This document shows, one piece after another, positions 15,982 through 25,959 of a stretch of DNA of 35,847 nt. A program made the position numbers and the translations under genes. The stretch's first letter is position 1, and each line of letters starts with the position of its first letter. The DNA is from Methyloprofundus sp. Its GTDB lineage: Bacteria; Pseudomonadota; Gammaproteobacteria; Methylococcales; Methylomonadaceae. Where the stretch lies: contig WTCM01000127.1 of assembly GCA_013138595.1 (NCBI GenBank), forward strand, positions 1 through 35,847, read 5' to 3'. The notes beneath the pieces were generated by a model that searched no databases, was not told the DNA's origin, and worked only from the letters and a program-made list of their open reading frames with translations.

Positions 15982-17064
15982 ATGTTATTGTATTTATTTG
16001 AGTATTTAAGCCAGTTTGACTCAGGCTTTAGTGTGTTTCAGTATTTAACACTACGTGGAATTATGGGCGCTTTAACGGCCTTATTAATCTCGTTTATTGT
16101 CGGTCCTACAATGATTCGGCGTTTAAGTAATAAGAATATAGGGCAAAGCGTACGTGAAGACGGGCCTGAAAGTCACTATGAAAAAGCGGGTACACCCACA
16201 ATGGGGGGAACCTTAATTTTAGTGAGTGTAGCGATTAGCACCTTGCTTTGGGGGAATTTAGAAAATAGTTATGTTTGGGTGGCTTTATTGGTCACTTTAA
16301 CTTTTGGGGTAATCGGTTTTGTGGATGATTATAAGAAAATAAAACTAGGCAATAGCGATGGCTTATCGGCGCGGTCGAAGTTTTTTTGGCAGTCAGTATT
16401 TGCTTTAACAGCCGCCTTATTTTTATTTAATACCACCGAGGTTCCCGCAGAAACACAGTTTATTGTGCCCTTTTTTAAAGATATTATTATTGATATGGGC
16501 TGGGCTTATGTGGTGCTCACCTATTTTGTGATTGTCGGTACCAGTAATGCGGTGAATTTAACCGATGGGCTGGATGGCTTGGCTATTTTGCCGACGGTTA
16601 TGGTAGCAGGCGCATTGGCTATTTTTGCTTATTTAACAGGGCATGCAACTTTTGCAGAGTATTTGGCGATTCCCTATATTCCTAGAGCAGGAGAGATGGT
16701 GATTTTTTGTGCTGCTTTAGTGGGTGCTGGTTTGGGCTTTTTGTGGTTTAACGCATATCCTGCGATGGTATTTATGGGAGATGTGGGGGCTTTGGCTTTA
16801 GGGGCTGCTTTAGGTATTGTTGCGGTCTTGGTGAGACAAGAAATTGTATTGGTTATTATGGGCGGTATTTTTGTGATGGAAACCGTATCAGTCATTATGC
16901 AAGTTGCCTCGTTTAAATTAACAGGTAAACGTATTTTTAGAATGGCCCCTATACATCATCATTTTGAATTAAAAGGTTGGCCAGAGCCACGGGTGATTGT
17001 TAGGTTTTGGATTATTACATTTATTCTAGTGTTAGTGGGTTTATCAACATTGAAATTGAGATAG
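15982..17064 (+). CDS. mraY: Phospho-N-acetylmuramoyl-pentapeptide transferase
   Basis: A 360-residue polytopic inner membrane enzyme, same length as E. coli MraY. It transfers phospho-MurNAc-pentapeptide to undecaprenyl phosphate to make lipid I. Conserved catalytic acids are D115 and D116 (FVDDYKK) and D195/D198 ([10 protein letters not shown]). KAGTPTMGG and the histidine loop [15 protein letters not shown] are intact. About ten membrane helices. It is placed between murF and murD with gaps of two and three bases. Confidence 0.98.
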   Translation: MLLYLFEYLSQFDSGFSVFQYLTLRGIMGALTALLISFIVGPTMIRRLSNKNIGQSVREDGPESHYEKAGTPTMGGTLILVSVAISTLLWGNLENSYVWVALLVTLTFGVIGFVDDYKKIKLGNSDGLSARSKFFWQSVFALTAALFLFNTTEVPAETQFIVPFFKDIIIDMGWAYVVLTYFVIVGTSNAVNLTDGLDGLAILPTVMVAGALAIFAYLTGHATFAEYLAIPYIPRAGEMVIFCAALVGAGLGFLWFNAYPAMVFMGDVGALALGAALGIVAVLVRQEIVLVIMGGIFVMETVSVIMQVASFKLTGKRIFRMAPIHHHFELKGWPEPRVIVRFWIITFILVLVGLSTLKLR

Positions 17065-17067
17065 CAG

Positions 17068-18447
17068 ATGAATAATGACGCAATATTAGAGCTTCTGGAA
17101 AAGCAGTTTTCTCTCAAGCCTGACAGTGCGAAAGTACTGGTTGTTGGTTTAGGTAAGACAGGTCTATCTGTGGCTTATTATTTGCGCCATTTAGGGATAC
17201 AGTTTGCCATTGTTGATAGTCGTAAAAAACCACCTTATAACGATGAGTTATTAGCAGAAATGCCCGATGTTGCGGTTTTTACGGGTGGATTTGAGCCCAC
17301 AGTCTTTGCTGTTGCAACGCATATTATCGTCAGCCCTGGGGTGTCGATGGAAGAGCCTATGATTCAGCAGGCAATTGCGCAAGGAGTACAGCCATTAAGT
17401 GATATTGATTTATTTGCTTGTTCGGTAACTGAGCCAGTCGTGGCGATTACTGGGTCAAATGGTAAAAGTACGGTGACGACTATGTTGGGACAAATGGTCA
17501 AAGCAGCAGGAAAAAAAGTAGCTGTCGGTGGGAATTTAGGGACGCCTGCTTTAGATTTGTTGACGGAGCAGGCAGAAATATATATATTAGAGCTATCTAG
17601 CTTCCAGCTTGAGCGGACAAGTCAGTTAAATGCAGTGGCCGCAACGGTATTGAATGTGTCTCCTGATCATCTGGATAGATACGCAAGTCTGGATGAGTAT
17701 GCCGTAGAAAAACAAAAAGTCTTTCGTGGTAATGGGGTGATGTTAATTAATGCAGACTGCCCTTATGCTGCAAAGATGTTGGAAACAGCTCAAGCTAGGG
17801 AGCAAATTACTTTTGGTTTACAGAAAGATGCAGATTTTGGTGTCATTACCAGTACAGGGGGTGAATCACTGGCTTTTCAAGGAACAGAGATACTGCCCGT
17901 CAATAAGCTATTAGTCAGTGGTGTGCATAATCAAGCAAATGCACTCGCCGCCTTAGCATTAGGCAAAGTTATCGGGTTGCCAGAAGCTGCAATGTGTCAT
18001 GCCTTGCGCCAGTATAAAGGCTTAAAGCATAGAGTAGAGTTTATAGCGAATATTGATGGTGTTAATTGGATTAATGACTCTAAAGCCACGAATGTAGGCG
18101 CATGTATTGCGGCTCTGGAAGGTTTTGAGCAGGAAAGTGTTATTTTGATTGCAGGTGGTGATGCTAAAGGCGCGGATATGAGTGATTTAGTCCCTGTTCT
18201 GAAAGAAAAAGTGAAAGCCTTATTGTTGATAGGTAAAGACGGGGTCTTAATTAAACAAGTGATTGATGGCTGCATTGCAGTGCTTGAAGTTGCGACTATT
18301 AAAAAAGCGGTCAAGCAAGCCGCTAAACTTGCGCAGTCGGGAGACACTGTTTTGTTATCACCTGCTTGTGCCAGTTTAGATCAGTTTGCGAATTACCAAG
18401 AAAGAGGCTCTCGCTATATTTCAGAAGTGAAGAGATTAGAAAAATGA
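17068..18447 (+). CDS. murD: UDP-MurNAc-L-alanine:D-glutamate ligase
   Basis: A 459-residue cytoplasmic ligase adding D-glutamate to UDP-MurNAc-L-Ala. It has an N-terminal Rossmann-like domain (VLVVGLGKTGLSVA at 23-36), the ATP loop GSNGKST (129-135), LELSSFQLE and NVSPDHLDRY in the central domain, and NDSKATN plus SPACASLDQF in the C-terminal domain. The stop TGA overlaps the ftsW ATG at 18444 by four bases. Confidence 0.97.
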   Translation: MNNDAILELLEKQFSLKPDSAKVLVVGLGKTGLSVAYYLRHLGIQFAIVDSRKKPPYNDELLAEMPDVAVFTGGFEPTVFAVATHIIVSPGVSMEEPMIQQAIAQGVQPLSDIDLFACSVTEPVVAITGSNGKSTVTTMLGQMVKAAGKKVAVGGNLGTPALDLLTEQAEIYILELSSFQLERTSQLNAVAATVLNVSPDHLDRYASLDEYAVEKQKVFRGNGVMLINADCPYAAKMLETAQAREQITFGLQKDADFGVITSTGGESLAFQGTEILPVNKLLVSGVHNQANALAALALGKVIGLPEAAMCHALRQYKGLKHRVEFIANIDGVNWINDSKATNVGACIAALEGFEQESVILIAGGDAKGADMSDLVPVLKEKVKALLLIGKDGVLIKQVIDGCIAVLEVATIKKAVKQAAKLAQSGDTVLLSPACASLDQFANYQERGSRYISEVKRLEK

Positions 18448-19622
18448 TTGCGCTAGATCGATTAACAGCCCAATTAGAAAGCCTAAGAGAGGAAACGTTT
18501 TATTATGATACTGCGTTAGTTATTGCGGGTTTTGCACTGTTGATTATTGGCTATTTGATGGTCACATCAGCGGGCTTGGATTTAGGGGTAAGAAAACAAG
18601 GGAATGAATTTCATTACCCCTTAAGACAGTTGATACATATTATTATCGGTTTAATTGCAGCAGTCATTGTTTTTATGGTGCCGATGGAGTTGTGGGAAAA
18701 GTCAGCACAATTATTGTTTTTTATCGGCTTGCTGTTGCTGGTGTTAGTGTTGATTCCAGGTTTGGGCATTAAGGTTAATGGCAGTATGCGCTGGTTGTCG
18801 ATTGCTGGCGTGCGTATACAAGTTTCTGAGGCAATGAAATTTAGTGTGGTGATTTATATCGCTAGTTTTGTTGCGCATCACCATGATTTTGTCAAACAGT
18901 CTGTGTACGGTTTAGTTAAACCCTTGCTACTGTTATCTGTGGCTTGTGCTTTATTATTAAAAGAGCCTGATATGGGTTCAGCGGTTGTGGTGTTTGTGAT
19001 TGCCTTAGGCATTATGTTTTTAAGCGGCGCACGTATGCAGCAATTTTTATTATTGCTGTTAGCGGCGGTAGTCGCTGGTGTGATTGCAATTTCTGTCTCA
19101 GGCTATCGTATGCGGCGAGTTACCAGTTTTTGGGAACCATGGAAAGACCCTTATGGTGATAGCTTTCAATTAGTACAAGCGCTGATGTCCTTTGGGCGGG
19201 GTGAATGGTTTGGGGTGGGTTTAGGCAGTGGTGTACAGAAACTGACTTATTTACCTGAAGCGCATACTGATTTTTTATTTTCAGTCTTAGCGGAAGAGTT
19301 AGGTTTTATCGGTGTATTAACCGTCATTACTTTGTTTGCAGTGATTGTGTGGCGCGCCTTTGTGATTGGGATTCTTGCCGAAGAACTTAATCAGAAATTT
19401 CCTGCTTTTACCGCTTATGGGCTGGGTATATGGTTTGCTTTTCAATCCTTTGTCAATATGGGGGTTAATATGGGCTTATTACCGACTAAAGGCTTAACCT
19501 TACCCTTTATGAGCTATGGTGGGGGCAGTATGATTATTATGTGTTGTGCGATGGCTGTGCTATATCGTATTAATAGTGAAATGCAAGTTTTAAGAATTGC
19601 AAAGGAAAAAAAGTATGCCTAA
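18444..19622 (+). CDS. ftsW: Septal peptidoglycan glycosyltransferase FtsW
   Basis: A SEDS-family membrane glycosyltransferase (392 residues) that polymerises lipid II with FtsI. I start it at the ATG 18444 (MIALDRLTAQLE), which makes an ATGA overlap with murD; a longer frame from 18366 would lie inside murD and has no conserved sequence. About ten membrane helices are present. GSMRWLSIAGVRIQVSEAMK, LKEPDMGSAVV, the catalytic-region EAHTDFLFSVLAEELGF and the end block LPFMSYGGGSMI are SEDS signatures. It overlaps murG by eight bases. Confidence 0.96.
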   Translation: MIALDRLTAQLESLREETFYYDTALVIAGFALLIIGYLMVTSAGLDLGVRKQGNEFHYPLRQLIHIIIGLIAAVIVFMVPMELWEKSAQLLFFIGLLLLVLVLIPGLGIKVNGSMRWLSIAGVRIQVSEAMKFSVVIYIASFVAHHHDFVKQSVYGLVKPLLLLSVACALLLKEPDMGSAVVVFVIALGIMFLSGARMQQFLLLLLAAVVAGVIAISVSGYRMRRVTSFWEPWKDPYGDSFQLVQALMSFGRGEWFGVGLGSGVQKLTYLPEAHTDFLFSVLAEELGFIGVLTVITLFAVIVWRAFVIGILAEELNQKFPAFTAYGLGIWFAFQSFVNMGVNMGLLPTKGLTLPFMSYGGGSMIIMCCAMAVLYRINSEMQVLRIAKEKKYA

Positions 19623-20664
19623 AAGTATTGTGATTATGGCAGGTGGTACAGGAGGGCATGTGTTTCCCGCTTTAGCTGTTGCACATTATTTTCTGGAGCA
19701 AGGCTGGAATGTCAGCTGGGTTGGCACAGATAAAGGCATGGAGAACCGTGTTGTTGCAGAAAATAATATAGACATAGATCGTCTTAGTGTGAATGGTTTG
19801 CGTGGTAAAGGCGGCTTAGCGCTTTTAAAAATGCCGAGTATGCTGCTTAAAACTTGCTTGCAAGCCAGAGCTATTTTTAAACAAAGAAAGCCTAATGTTG
19901 TGTTGGGCATGGGCGGTTTTGTCGCAGGGCCTGGTGGTGTGATGGCAAAGCTGATGGGGATTCCCTTAGTGATCCACGAACAAAATAGAATTCCAGGCAC
20001 AACGAATCGATTATTATCGAGATTTGCCACAAAAGTATTACAAGCGTTTCCGAATAGTTTTACCGCAGAAAAAAAAGCGGTTTTTACGGGCAACCCTTTA
20101 CGTAAAGAATTTATCGCACAGCAGTCTGTTGAAGCAGCGCATAAAAAGAACCTACAGTTATTAGTGATGGGGGGTAGTTTAGGGGCGCAGCGTTTAAACG
20201 AGCTTGTGCCTGAGGCGATTGCACAGTTGCAAGAGGTAGAAGTGCATCATCAAACAGGTGAGGCAATGCAACAACAAGTCGCGGATGCTTACCAACAAAG
20301 TGGGATTGAAGCAGAAACAACGGCTTTTATCAGCGATGTCGTGGCTGCGTATCGTCGTGCCGATATTGTGATTTGTCGAGCAGGAGCAATGACGGTTAGT
20401 GAAGTAGCGGCAATGGGTTTACCGAGTATTTTGATACCTTATCCGTACGCGATTGATGATCACCAAACGGCTAATGCCCAGTATTTAGTCGAGGCAGGTG
20501 CCGCGGTGATGATCAATCAAAAAGAGTTAACGGCAATAGAACTAGTGACCCAGATTAAATATTGTATAGAACATAAAGAGATGATGGCAAAAGCGGCAAA
20601 ACAATGTGCTAAATTAAATGCAACTGAAGGTGTTGCAGCGCAATGTCGATTGGTGGTGAGATGA
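19615..20664 (+). CDS. murG: UDP-GlcNAc:lipid I N-acetylglucosaminyltransferase
   Basis: A 349-residue GT28 enzyme at the inner face of the inner membrane that turns lipid I into lipid II. The start ATG at 19615 gives [15 protein letters not shown], with the conserved GGTGGH donor loop close to the N-terminus and AAGGAAAAA as ribosome site; a six-residue longer form from 19597 is less likely. [29 protein letters not shown] and [18 protein letters not shown] are family blocks. It overlaps ftsW by eight bases and murC by four. Confidence 0.96.
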   Translation: MPKSIVIMAGGTGGHVFPALAVAHYFLEQGWNVSWVGTDKGMENRVVAENNIDIDRLSVNGLRGKGGLALLKMPSMLLKTCLQARAIFKQRKPNVVLGMGGFVAGPGGVMAKLMGIPLVIHEQNRIPGTTNRLLSRFATKVLQAFPNSFTAEKKAVFTGNPLRKEFIAQQSVEAAHKKNLQLLVMGGSLGAQRLNELVPEAIAQLQEVEVHHQTGEAMQQQVADAYQQSGIEAETTAFISDVVAAYRRADIVICRAGAMTVSEVAAMGLPSILIPYPYAIDDHQTANAQYLVEAGAAVMINQKELTAIELVTQIKYCIEHKEMMAKAAKQCAKLNATEGVAAQCRLVVR

Positions 20665-22097
20665 AAATACCTGAAAATTTAATTATTCGTCAACCTTTAG
20701 GAGATATACAGCGCATTCATTTTGTGGGTGTTGGTGGCACAGGCATGAGTGGTATTGCTGAAGTTTTATCCAACCAAGGCTATCAAGTTTCAGGTTCAGA
20801 TATAAAAGCAGGGCCTGTCACGCAACGCTTAGAACAAGCAGGTGTCAAAATTTTTATTGGGCATGATGCGGAAAATATTAACGGTGTCGATGTGGTGGTG
20901 ACATCAACCGCAGTGAACAAGCAAAACCCTGAAGTCAAAAGAGCGTATGAAACGCGTATTCCTGTGATTCCACGTGCAGAAATGTTAGCCGAGTTAATGC
21001 GCTTTCGCTTTGGTATCGCGGTAGCAGGCACACATGGCAAAACCACGACCACTAGTTTAGCGGCCAGTATTCTAGGTGAAGCAGGCTTAGATCCGACCTT
21101 TGTGATTGGTGGGCGATTAAACAGTGTGGGAACCAATGCACAACTGGGACAAGGTCGGTACTTAGTTGCTGAAGCAGATGAAAGTGATGCTTCCTTTTTA
21201 CATTTACAGCCGATGATTGCGGTGGTGACGAATATTGATCAAGATCACATGGAAACCTATGAAGGTAGCTTTACGCGTTTAAAAGATACCTTTATCGAGT
21301 TTTTACATCATCTGCCTTTTTATGGTTTGGCAGTGATGTGTATTGATGATGAAGGCGTGCGTGAAGTACTGGAGCATATCTCTAAGCCCATTAGAACGTA
21401 TGGAATGAGGGAGGGTGCTGATGTTCGTGCGGTCGAGATCAAACAACAGGGAATGCGTACTTCATTTTTAGTGCAACGTTGGGATGGGCATAAAGATATT
21501 CAAGTGACTTTGAATATGCCAGGTCTGCATAATATGTTAAATGCTTTGGCTGCGATTGTCATTGCCACTGAATTAAATGTGGATGATGCAGCGATTATAA
21601 AAAGTTTAGCGAATTTTAGTGGGGTAGGGCGACGCTTTCAACTCAATGGTGAAGTCGCATTGCCACAAGGTGCGGTGACTTTAGTGGATGATTATGGACA
21701 CCACCCTAGAGAAGTGACAGCAACTTTATCGGCACTTAAGCAAGCATGGCCAGAAAAGCGCAAAGTGGTGGTTTTTCAGCCGCATCGCTACTCCAGAACG
21801 CGCGATTTATTTGAAGATTTTGTGCATGCATTATCGGATATTGATGTCTTAATTTTATTAGAAGTGTATGCGGCAGGTGAAGAGCCGATGGCGGGAGCAG
21901 ATGGGCGCGCGCTGAGTCGTGCTATTCGTATTCGTGGGCAAGTGGATCCTGTGTTTGTGGAAAATATAGCGGATCTTGCGCAAATATTAGTAGGTATTTT
22001 ACAAGCGGGTGATGTTCTGCTGACGATGGGGGCAGGAAATGTGGGGCATATTGCCTCTGAGTTACCGCAGCAATTAGCTGAATTAATAAAAAAATGA
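20661..22097 (+). CDS. murC: UDP-N-acetylmuramate:L-alanine ligase
   Basis: A 478-residue Mur ligase adding the first amino acid of the stem. Start chosen at the ATG 20661 ([10 protein letters not shown]), which overlaps the murG stop as ATGA and has GGTGGTGAG upstream; a start at 20643 would add six residues. The nucleotide-binding [12 protein letters not shown] (20-31), the ATP loop GTHGKTT (123-129) and [10 protein letters not shown] are conserved. The product feeds murD. It overlaps murB by four bases. Confidence 0.96.
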   Translation: MKIPENLIIRQPLGDIQRIHFVGVGGTGMSGIAEVLSNQGYQVSGSDIKAGPVTQRLEQAGVKIFIGHDAENINGVDVVVTSTAVNKQNPEVKRAYETRIPVIPRAEMLAELMRFRFGIAVAGTHGKTTTTSLAASILGEAGLDPTFVIGGRLNSVGTNAQLGQGRYLVAEADESDASFLHLQPMIAVVTNIDQDHMETYEGSFTRLKDTFIEFLHHLPFYGLAVMCIDDEGVREVLEHISKPIRTYGMREGADVRAVEIKQQGMRTSFLVQRWDGHKDIQVTLNMPGLHNMLNALAAIVIATELNVDDAAIIKSLANFSGVGRRFQLNGEVALPQGAVTLVDDYGHHPREVTATLSALKQAWPEKRKVVVFQPHRYSRTRDLFEDFVHALSDIDVLILLEVYAAGEEPMAGADGRALSRAIRIRGQVDPVFVENIADLAQILVGILQAGDVLLTMGAGNVGHIASELPQQLAELIKK

Positions 22098-22987
22098 CGT
22101 CTGAAATAGTAGCTTTACGTGGGCAGTTACTCGAAAATGAGTTACTTGCTAAATATACAAGTTGGCGGGTCGGCGGTAAAGCTGAACGTATGTATATACC
22201 TGCAGACAAAGTGGATTTACAGCAATTTATAGCACAATTAGAGGGTGATGAACCTGTCTTTTGGTTAGGTTTAGGGAGTAACCTGTTAATTAGAGATGGG
22301 GGGCTGCGGGGAACCGTGGTTAATATCCGCAATAAACTGAAAAAAATGACGTTGCAAGGTGAACAGCTTTATGTTGAAAGTGGTGTGCCTTGTGCGCATG
22401 TGGCTAGGTTTTGTGCTGAATATGCTTTAGTCGGTGCTGAATTTTTAGCAGGAATTCCAGGCACGATGGGCGGCGCATTAGCGATGAATGCAGGTGCTTT
22501 TGGTGGAGAAACTTGGGACCTTGTGGACAGTGTTGAATTACTATCGGTGGGTGGCAAGACAGAGCATTGTCAGGCACAGAAATTTTCGGTAGGTTATCGT
22601 TCAGTAGAAGGCTTGCAAGGGCGTTGTTTTTTATCAGCGACTTTAACATTGAGGCAAGATAAAAGTCAGGCAGGGCAGCAAAAAATTAAAAAATTATTAG
22701 CCCAGCGTAGTGCCACACAGCCGGTTAATTTACCGAGCTGCGGCTCCGTATTTAGGAATCCAGAAAATGATTATGCCGCGCGTCTTATTGAAGCAAGTGG
22801 TTTAAAAGGCTATATGATTGGGGGGGCTGTGGTGTCTAAAAAGCATGCTAATTTTATTGTTAATATGGGCGATGCAAAAGCGGCAGATATAGAGCAGTTG
22901 ATTGACTATGTGCAAAGTGAAGTAGCTAAGCAACAAGGGGTCGACTTACAGGCCGAAGTGCGTATTATTGGAGAGGCGCTCGCATGA
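22094..22987 (+). CDS. murB: UDP-N-acetylenolpyruvoylglucosamine reductase (compact, type II-like)
   Basis: A 297-residue FAD enzyme that reduces the enolpyruvyl group to give UDP-MurNAc. FAD-domain blocks are [33 protein letters not shown] and [20 protein letters not shown]. The catalytic serine lies in [10 protein letters not shown] and a catalytic glutamate in EVRIIGE at the C-terminus. Its length and the GSVFRNP type resemble the shorter type II MurB rather than the 342-residue E. coli type I enzyme. ATGA overlaps link it to murC and ddl. Confidence 0.95.
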   Translation: MTSEIVALRGQLLENELLAKYTSWRVGGKAERMYIPADKVDLQQFIAQLEGDEPVFWLGLGSNLLIRDGGLRGTVVNIRNKLKKMTLQGEQLYVESGVPCAHVARFCAEYALVGAEFLAGIPGTMGGALAMNAGAFGGETWDLVDSVELLSVGGKTEHCQAQKFSVGYRSVEGLQGRCFLSATLTLRQDKSQAGQQKIKKLLAQRSATQPVNLPSCGSVFRNPENDYAARLIEASGLKGYMIGGAVVSKKHANFIVNMGDAKAADIEQLIDYVQSEVAKQQGVDLQAEVRIIGEALA

Positions 22988-23916
22988 AGCCTAAACAAAT
23001 AATACAAGCAGAAGCGTTCGGTCGTGTTGCGGTACTTATGGGAGGATCAGCAGCAGAGCGTGAGATTTCTTTAAACAGTGGGCATGCAGTGCACCAAGCT
23101 TTATTAGCGAATAAGGTCAATGCGATTGCTGTGGATGTCACCACAAATGCCTTAGAAGCATTAGAAAATACCTCGTTTGATCGTGTGTTTAATATTATTC
23201 ATGGGCGTGGTGGTGAAGATGGCGTTTTACAAGCTGTACTGGACTCTTTAAAGCTTCCTTATACGGGCAGTGATGTACTGGCCTCGGCACTGAGTATGGA
23301 TAAATTACGCACTAAATTGTGTTGGAAAGGTGCCGGTTTAAGTACGCCTAACTGGGTGTTGATTCAAACTGAAAGTGATATAGAGCAATGTAGTGCAGAG
23401 TTAGGTTTTCCTGTGATTGTGAAGCCTGCTTTGGAAGGCTCTAGTTTAGGCATGAGTCGCGCAGAGAATAAAGCAGAATTATTAACAGCATGGCAAATGG
23501 CGGCAAAATATCAATGTGATGTGTATGCAGAGTCATGGGTACAAGGGCAAGAATATACGGTGGGAATTTTAGGCGCTGAAGCACTCCCTGTTATTCGCTT
23601 AGAAACACCGCATGTATTTTATGATTTTGATGCTAAATATCGTGCAGATACCACGCAGTATCATTGCCCTGCAGGATTAACTGAAAAGCGTGAACAAGAA
23701 TTAGCCAATTTGGCACTAAAAGCCTGTAAAGTAGTAGGAGTAACAGGTTGGGGGCGAGTTGATTTATTTATAGATCGACAAGGGCAAGCACAATTAATCG
23801 AAGTGAATACAGTTCCTGGAATGACCGATCATAGTTTAGTGCCGATGGCAGCTAAACAAATAGGTGTTAGCTTTGAAGAATTAGTTTGGCGTATTTTAGA
23901 AACGAGTTTTAAGTGA
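22984..23916 (+). CDS. ddl: D-alanine:D-alanine ligase
   Basis: A 310-residue ATP-grasp enzyme joining two D-alanines. It shows VAVLMGGSAAEREISLNSG at the N-terminus, FNIIHGRGGEDG, the ATP loop PALEGSSLGMS and the metal-binding end EVNTVPGMTDHSLVP. Compact length and dcw location correspond to the DdlB type. It overlaps murB and ftsQ by four bases each. Confidence 0.97.
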   Translation: MKPKQIIQAEAFGRVAVLMGGSAAEREISLNSGHAVHQALLANKVNAIAVDVTTNALEALENTSFDRVFNIIHGRGGEDGVLQAVLDSLKLPYTGSDVLASALSMDKLRTKLCWKGAGLSTPNWVLIQTESDIEQCSAELGFPVIVKPALEGSSLGMSRAENKAELLTAWQMAAKYQCDVYAESWVQGQEYTVGILGAEALPVIRLETPHVFYDFDAKYRADTTQYHCPAGLTEKREQELANLALKACKVVGVTGWGRVDLFIDRQGQAQLIEVNTVPGMTDHSLVPMAAKQIGVSFEELVWRILETSFK

Positions 23917-24659
23917 GCAAAAAGTGGACTTTAGTACAGACCGCTGTCGGTTTGTTGCTTATCGCAGTGACCATATTTAGTTGGCCAGTGATACAAAAGT
24001 TAATGGCTGAGGCTTTACCGATACGCTACGTGCAGGTAGAAGGGGCTTTTCAATATATTAAGAAGCAAGATATACAGGAGAAAATAAATCCGCTGGTGCA
24101 GTTGGGTTATTTATCAGTTGATTTGCAACAAGTACAGCAGGCAATGATGAGTTTGCCGTGGGCAGAAAAGGTACAAGTACAAAGAATATGGCCGGATAAG
24201 TTAAAGCTTAGAATTTATGAGCAAAAACCAGTGATGCGCTGGCGAGCAGCAAGTTTGATTAATAAGCAGGCAGAAATTTTTACGCCTAAAAATATTGATA
24301 GGTTTCAGGTTCTGCCGTTATTATATGTACCGATAGAGCAGCGTCAGCCATTAATGCAAGTGATGGAAGGTTTAAGTTTGAGTTTATTAGATCACGGTTT
24401 AAGCTTAACCGAGTTTAGAGTCAATGATAGACAGTCATGGCTATTAGCGACAGAAAGTGGCATGGTTGTACAGTTGGGAAGGTTTGAACCGTTACAAAAA
24501 TTTACTTTGTTAATGCAAAGTTTAATGGTTCTGGGAAGTGAGTTAGTCGAGAAAATAGCTTATGTAGATATGCGTTACCCTAATGGGTACAGTGTTCGAT
24601 GGCGAGGTAATGAAGAGATAGATTGGAAAAAACAGTTAGCCAAAGAGCAAGAAAAATAA
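23913..24659 (+). CDS. ftsQ: Cell division protein FtsQ
   Basis: A 248-residue bitopic divisome protein. One membrane helix lies at about 9-30, followed by a POTRA domain (IRYVQVEGAFQYIKKQDIQE onward) and the FtsQ beta domain with LPWAEKVQVQRIWPDKLKL. It forms the FtsQLB complex that recruits and controls FtsWI. The start is GTG at 23913, overlapping the ddl stop as GTGA. A 52-base gap to ftsA is the longest inside the cluster up to that point. Confidence 0.93.
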   Translation: MSKKWTLVQTAVGLLLIAVTIFSWPVIQKLMAEALPIRYVQVEGAFQYIKKQDIQEKINPLVQLGYLSVDLQQVQQAMMSLPWAEKVQVQRIWPDKLKLRIYEQKPVMRWRAASLINKQAEIFTPKNIDRFQVLPLLYVPIEQRQPLMQVMEGLSLSLLDHGLSLTEFRVNDRQSWLLATESGMVVQLGRFEPLQKFTLLMQSLMVLGSELVEKIAYVDMRYPNGYSVRWRGNEEIDWKKQLAKEQEK

Positions 24660-24711
24660 ATAAAGTAACCGTAATACATAATGCAAAAATGCAGTGTGAA
24701 AGGCAAAAAAA

Positions 24712-25938
24712 ATGGCAAAACAAGTAGAACGTAATTTAATCGTAGGTTTAGACATTGGCACCTCTAAAGTGGCTGCTATTGTTGGAGAGGTTAATGAAGA
24801 GGGGGAGGTTGAAATTATAGGCATTGGGTCGACACCTTCGCGTGGTTTAAAAAAAGGCGTGGTGATTAACTTAGAGTCAACGGTTAATTCGATTCGTCGC
24901 GCCGTAGAAGAAGCGGAATTAATGGCGGGTTGTGAGATAACTTCAGTGTATGCGGGGATCGCAGGTAGTCATATTAAAAGCTTAAATTCGCATGGAATTG
25001 TGGCGATTAAGAATAAAGAAGTGTCACAATATGATATTGATCGAGTGATGGATTCAGCGCGTGCAGTGGCAATTCCAGCAGATCAGAAGATATTACATAT
25101 TTTGCCGCAAGAATTTGTGATTGATATGCAAGAAGGCATTAAAGAGCCTATTGGTATGTCAGGAATACGTTTAGAAGCAAAAGTTCATATGGTGACGGGC
25201 AGTGTGAGTGCGGCACAAAATATTGTTAAATGTATACGCCGTTGTGAGTTAGAGGTTGATGATATTGTCTTAGAACAACTCGCTTCTTGTACTTCGGTAT
25301 TAACCGAAGATGAAAAAGAGCTGGGGGTGTGTTTAATTGATATAGGCGGTGGAACCACAGATATTGCCATTTTTTCTCAAGGTGCGATTAAGCATACTGC
25401 GGTGATTCCTATTGCAGGCGACCAAGTGACTAATGATGTGGCTGTTGCCTTACGTACACCCACGCAAAGTGCAGAAAGTATCAAGCGTCAATATGCTTGT
25501 GCTTTAACGCAATTAGCGGATGTGAATGAAGTGATTGAAGTATCCAGTATTGGGGATCGCCCACCTAGAAAAATATCTAAACAGAGTTTGGCTGAAATCA
25601 TCGAGCCACGCTATGAAGAGTTAATGTTATTAGTACAAGCAGAGTTAAGGCGCAGTGGCTTTGAGGGCTTAATCGCAGCAGGTATTGTTTTGACAGGCGG
25701 TAGCTCAAAAGTCGAAGGTTTGATTGAGTTGGCAGAAGAGATTTTTCACATGCCAGTACGATTAGGTTTGCCGCAACATGTCTCAGGATTGACAGATGTG
25801 ATTGCAAATCCAGCACATTCAACAGGTGTGGGTTTAGTGTTATACGGGAGAGAGCACTTGCTAAATGGTGAGGGTTTATCAGATTCAGAGGACGGAGTTT
25901 TTTCAGGAATGAAAGCTTGGTTTCAGCGTAATTTTTAA
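24712..25938 (+). CDS. ftsA: Cell division protein FtsA
   Basis: A 408-residue actin-like ATPase that tethers FtsZ to the membrane. GLDIGTSKVAAIVGE near the N-terminus is the phosphate 1 motif, LIDIGGGTTDIAIF is phosphate 2, and GIVLTGGSSKVEGL is the adenosine motif. The SHS2 (1C) domain lies about residues 85-165. The last residues, SGMKAWFQRNF, form the amphipathic membrane-targeting helix. It is 21 bases ahead of ftsZ. Confidence 0.97.
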   Translation: MAKQVERNLIVGLDIGTSKVAAIVGEVNEEGEVEIIGIGSTPSRGLKKGVVINLESTVNSIRRAVEEAELMAGCEITSVYAGIAGSHIKSLNSHGIVAIKNKEVSQYDIDRVMDSARAVAIPADQKILHILPQEFVIDMQEGIKEPIGMSGIRLEAKVHMVTGSVSAAQNIVKCIRRCELEVDDIVLEQLASCTSVLTEDEKELGVCLIDIGGGTTDIAIFSQGAIKHTAVIPIAGDQVTNDVAVALRTPTQSAESIKRQYACALTQLADVNEVIEVSSIGDRPPRKISKQSLAEIIEPRYEELMLLVQAELRRSGFEGLIAAGIVLTGGSSKVEGLIELAEEIFHMPVRLGLPQHVSGLTDVIANPAHSTGVGLVLYGREHLLNGEGLSDSEDGVFSGMKAWFQRNF

Positions 25939-25959
25939 AATAATTTGGGGTAGGAAGAC

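Noticed and set aside
18366-18443. Longer ftsW start inside murD.
   Set aside because: The extra 26 residues are not hydrophobic or conserved, and the ATGA overlap at 18444 matches the junction style of this cluster.
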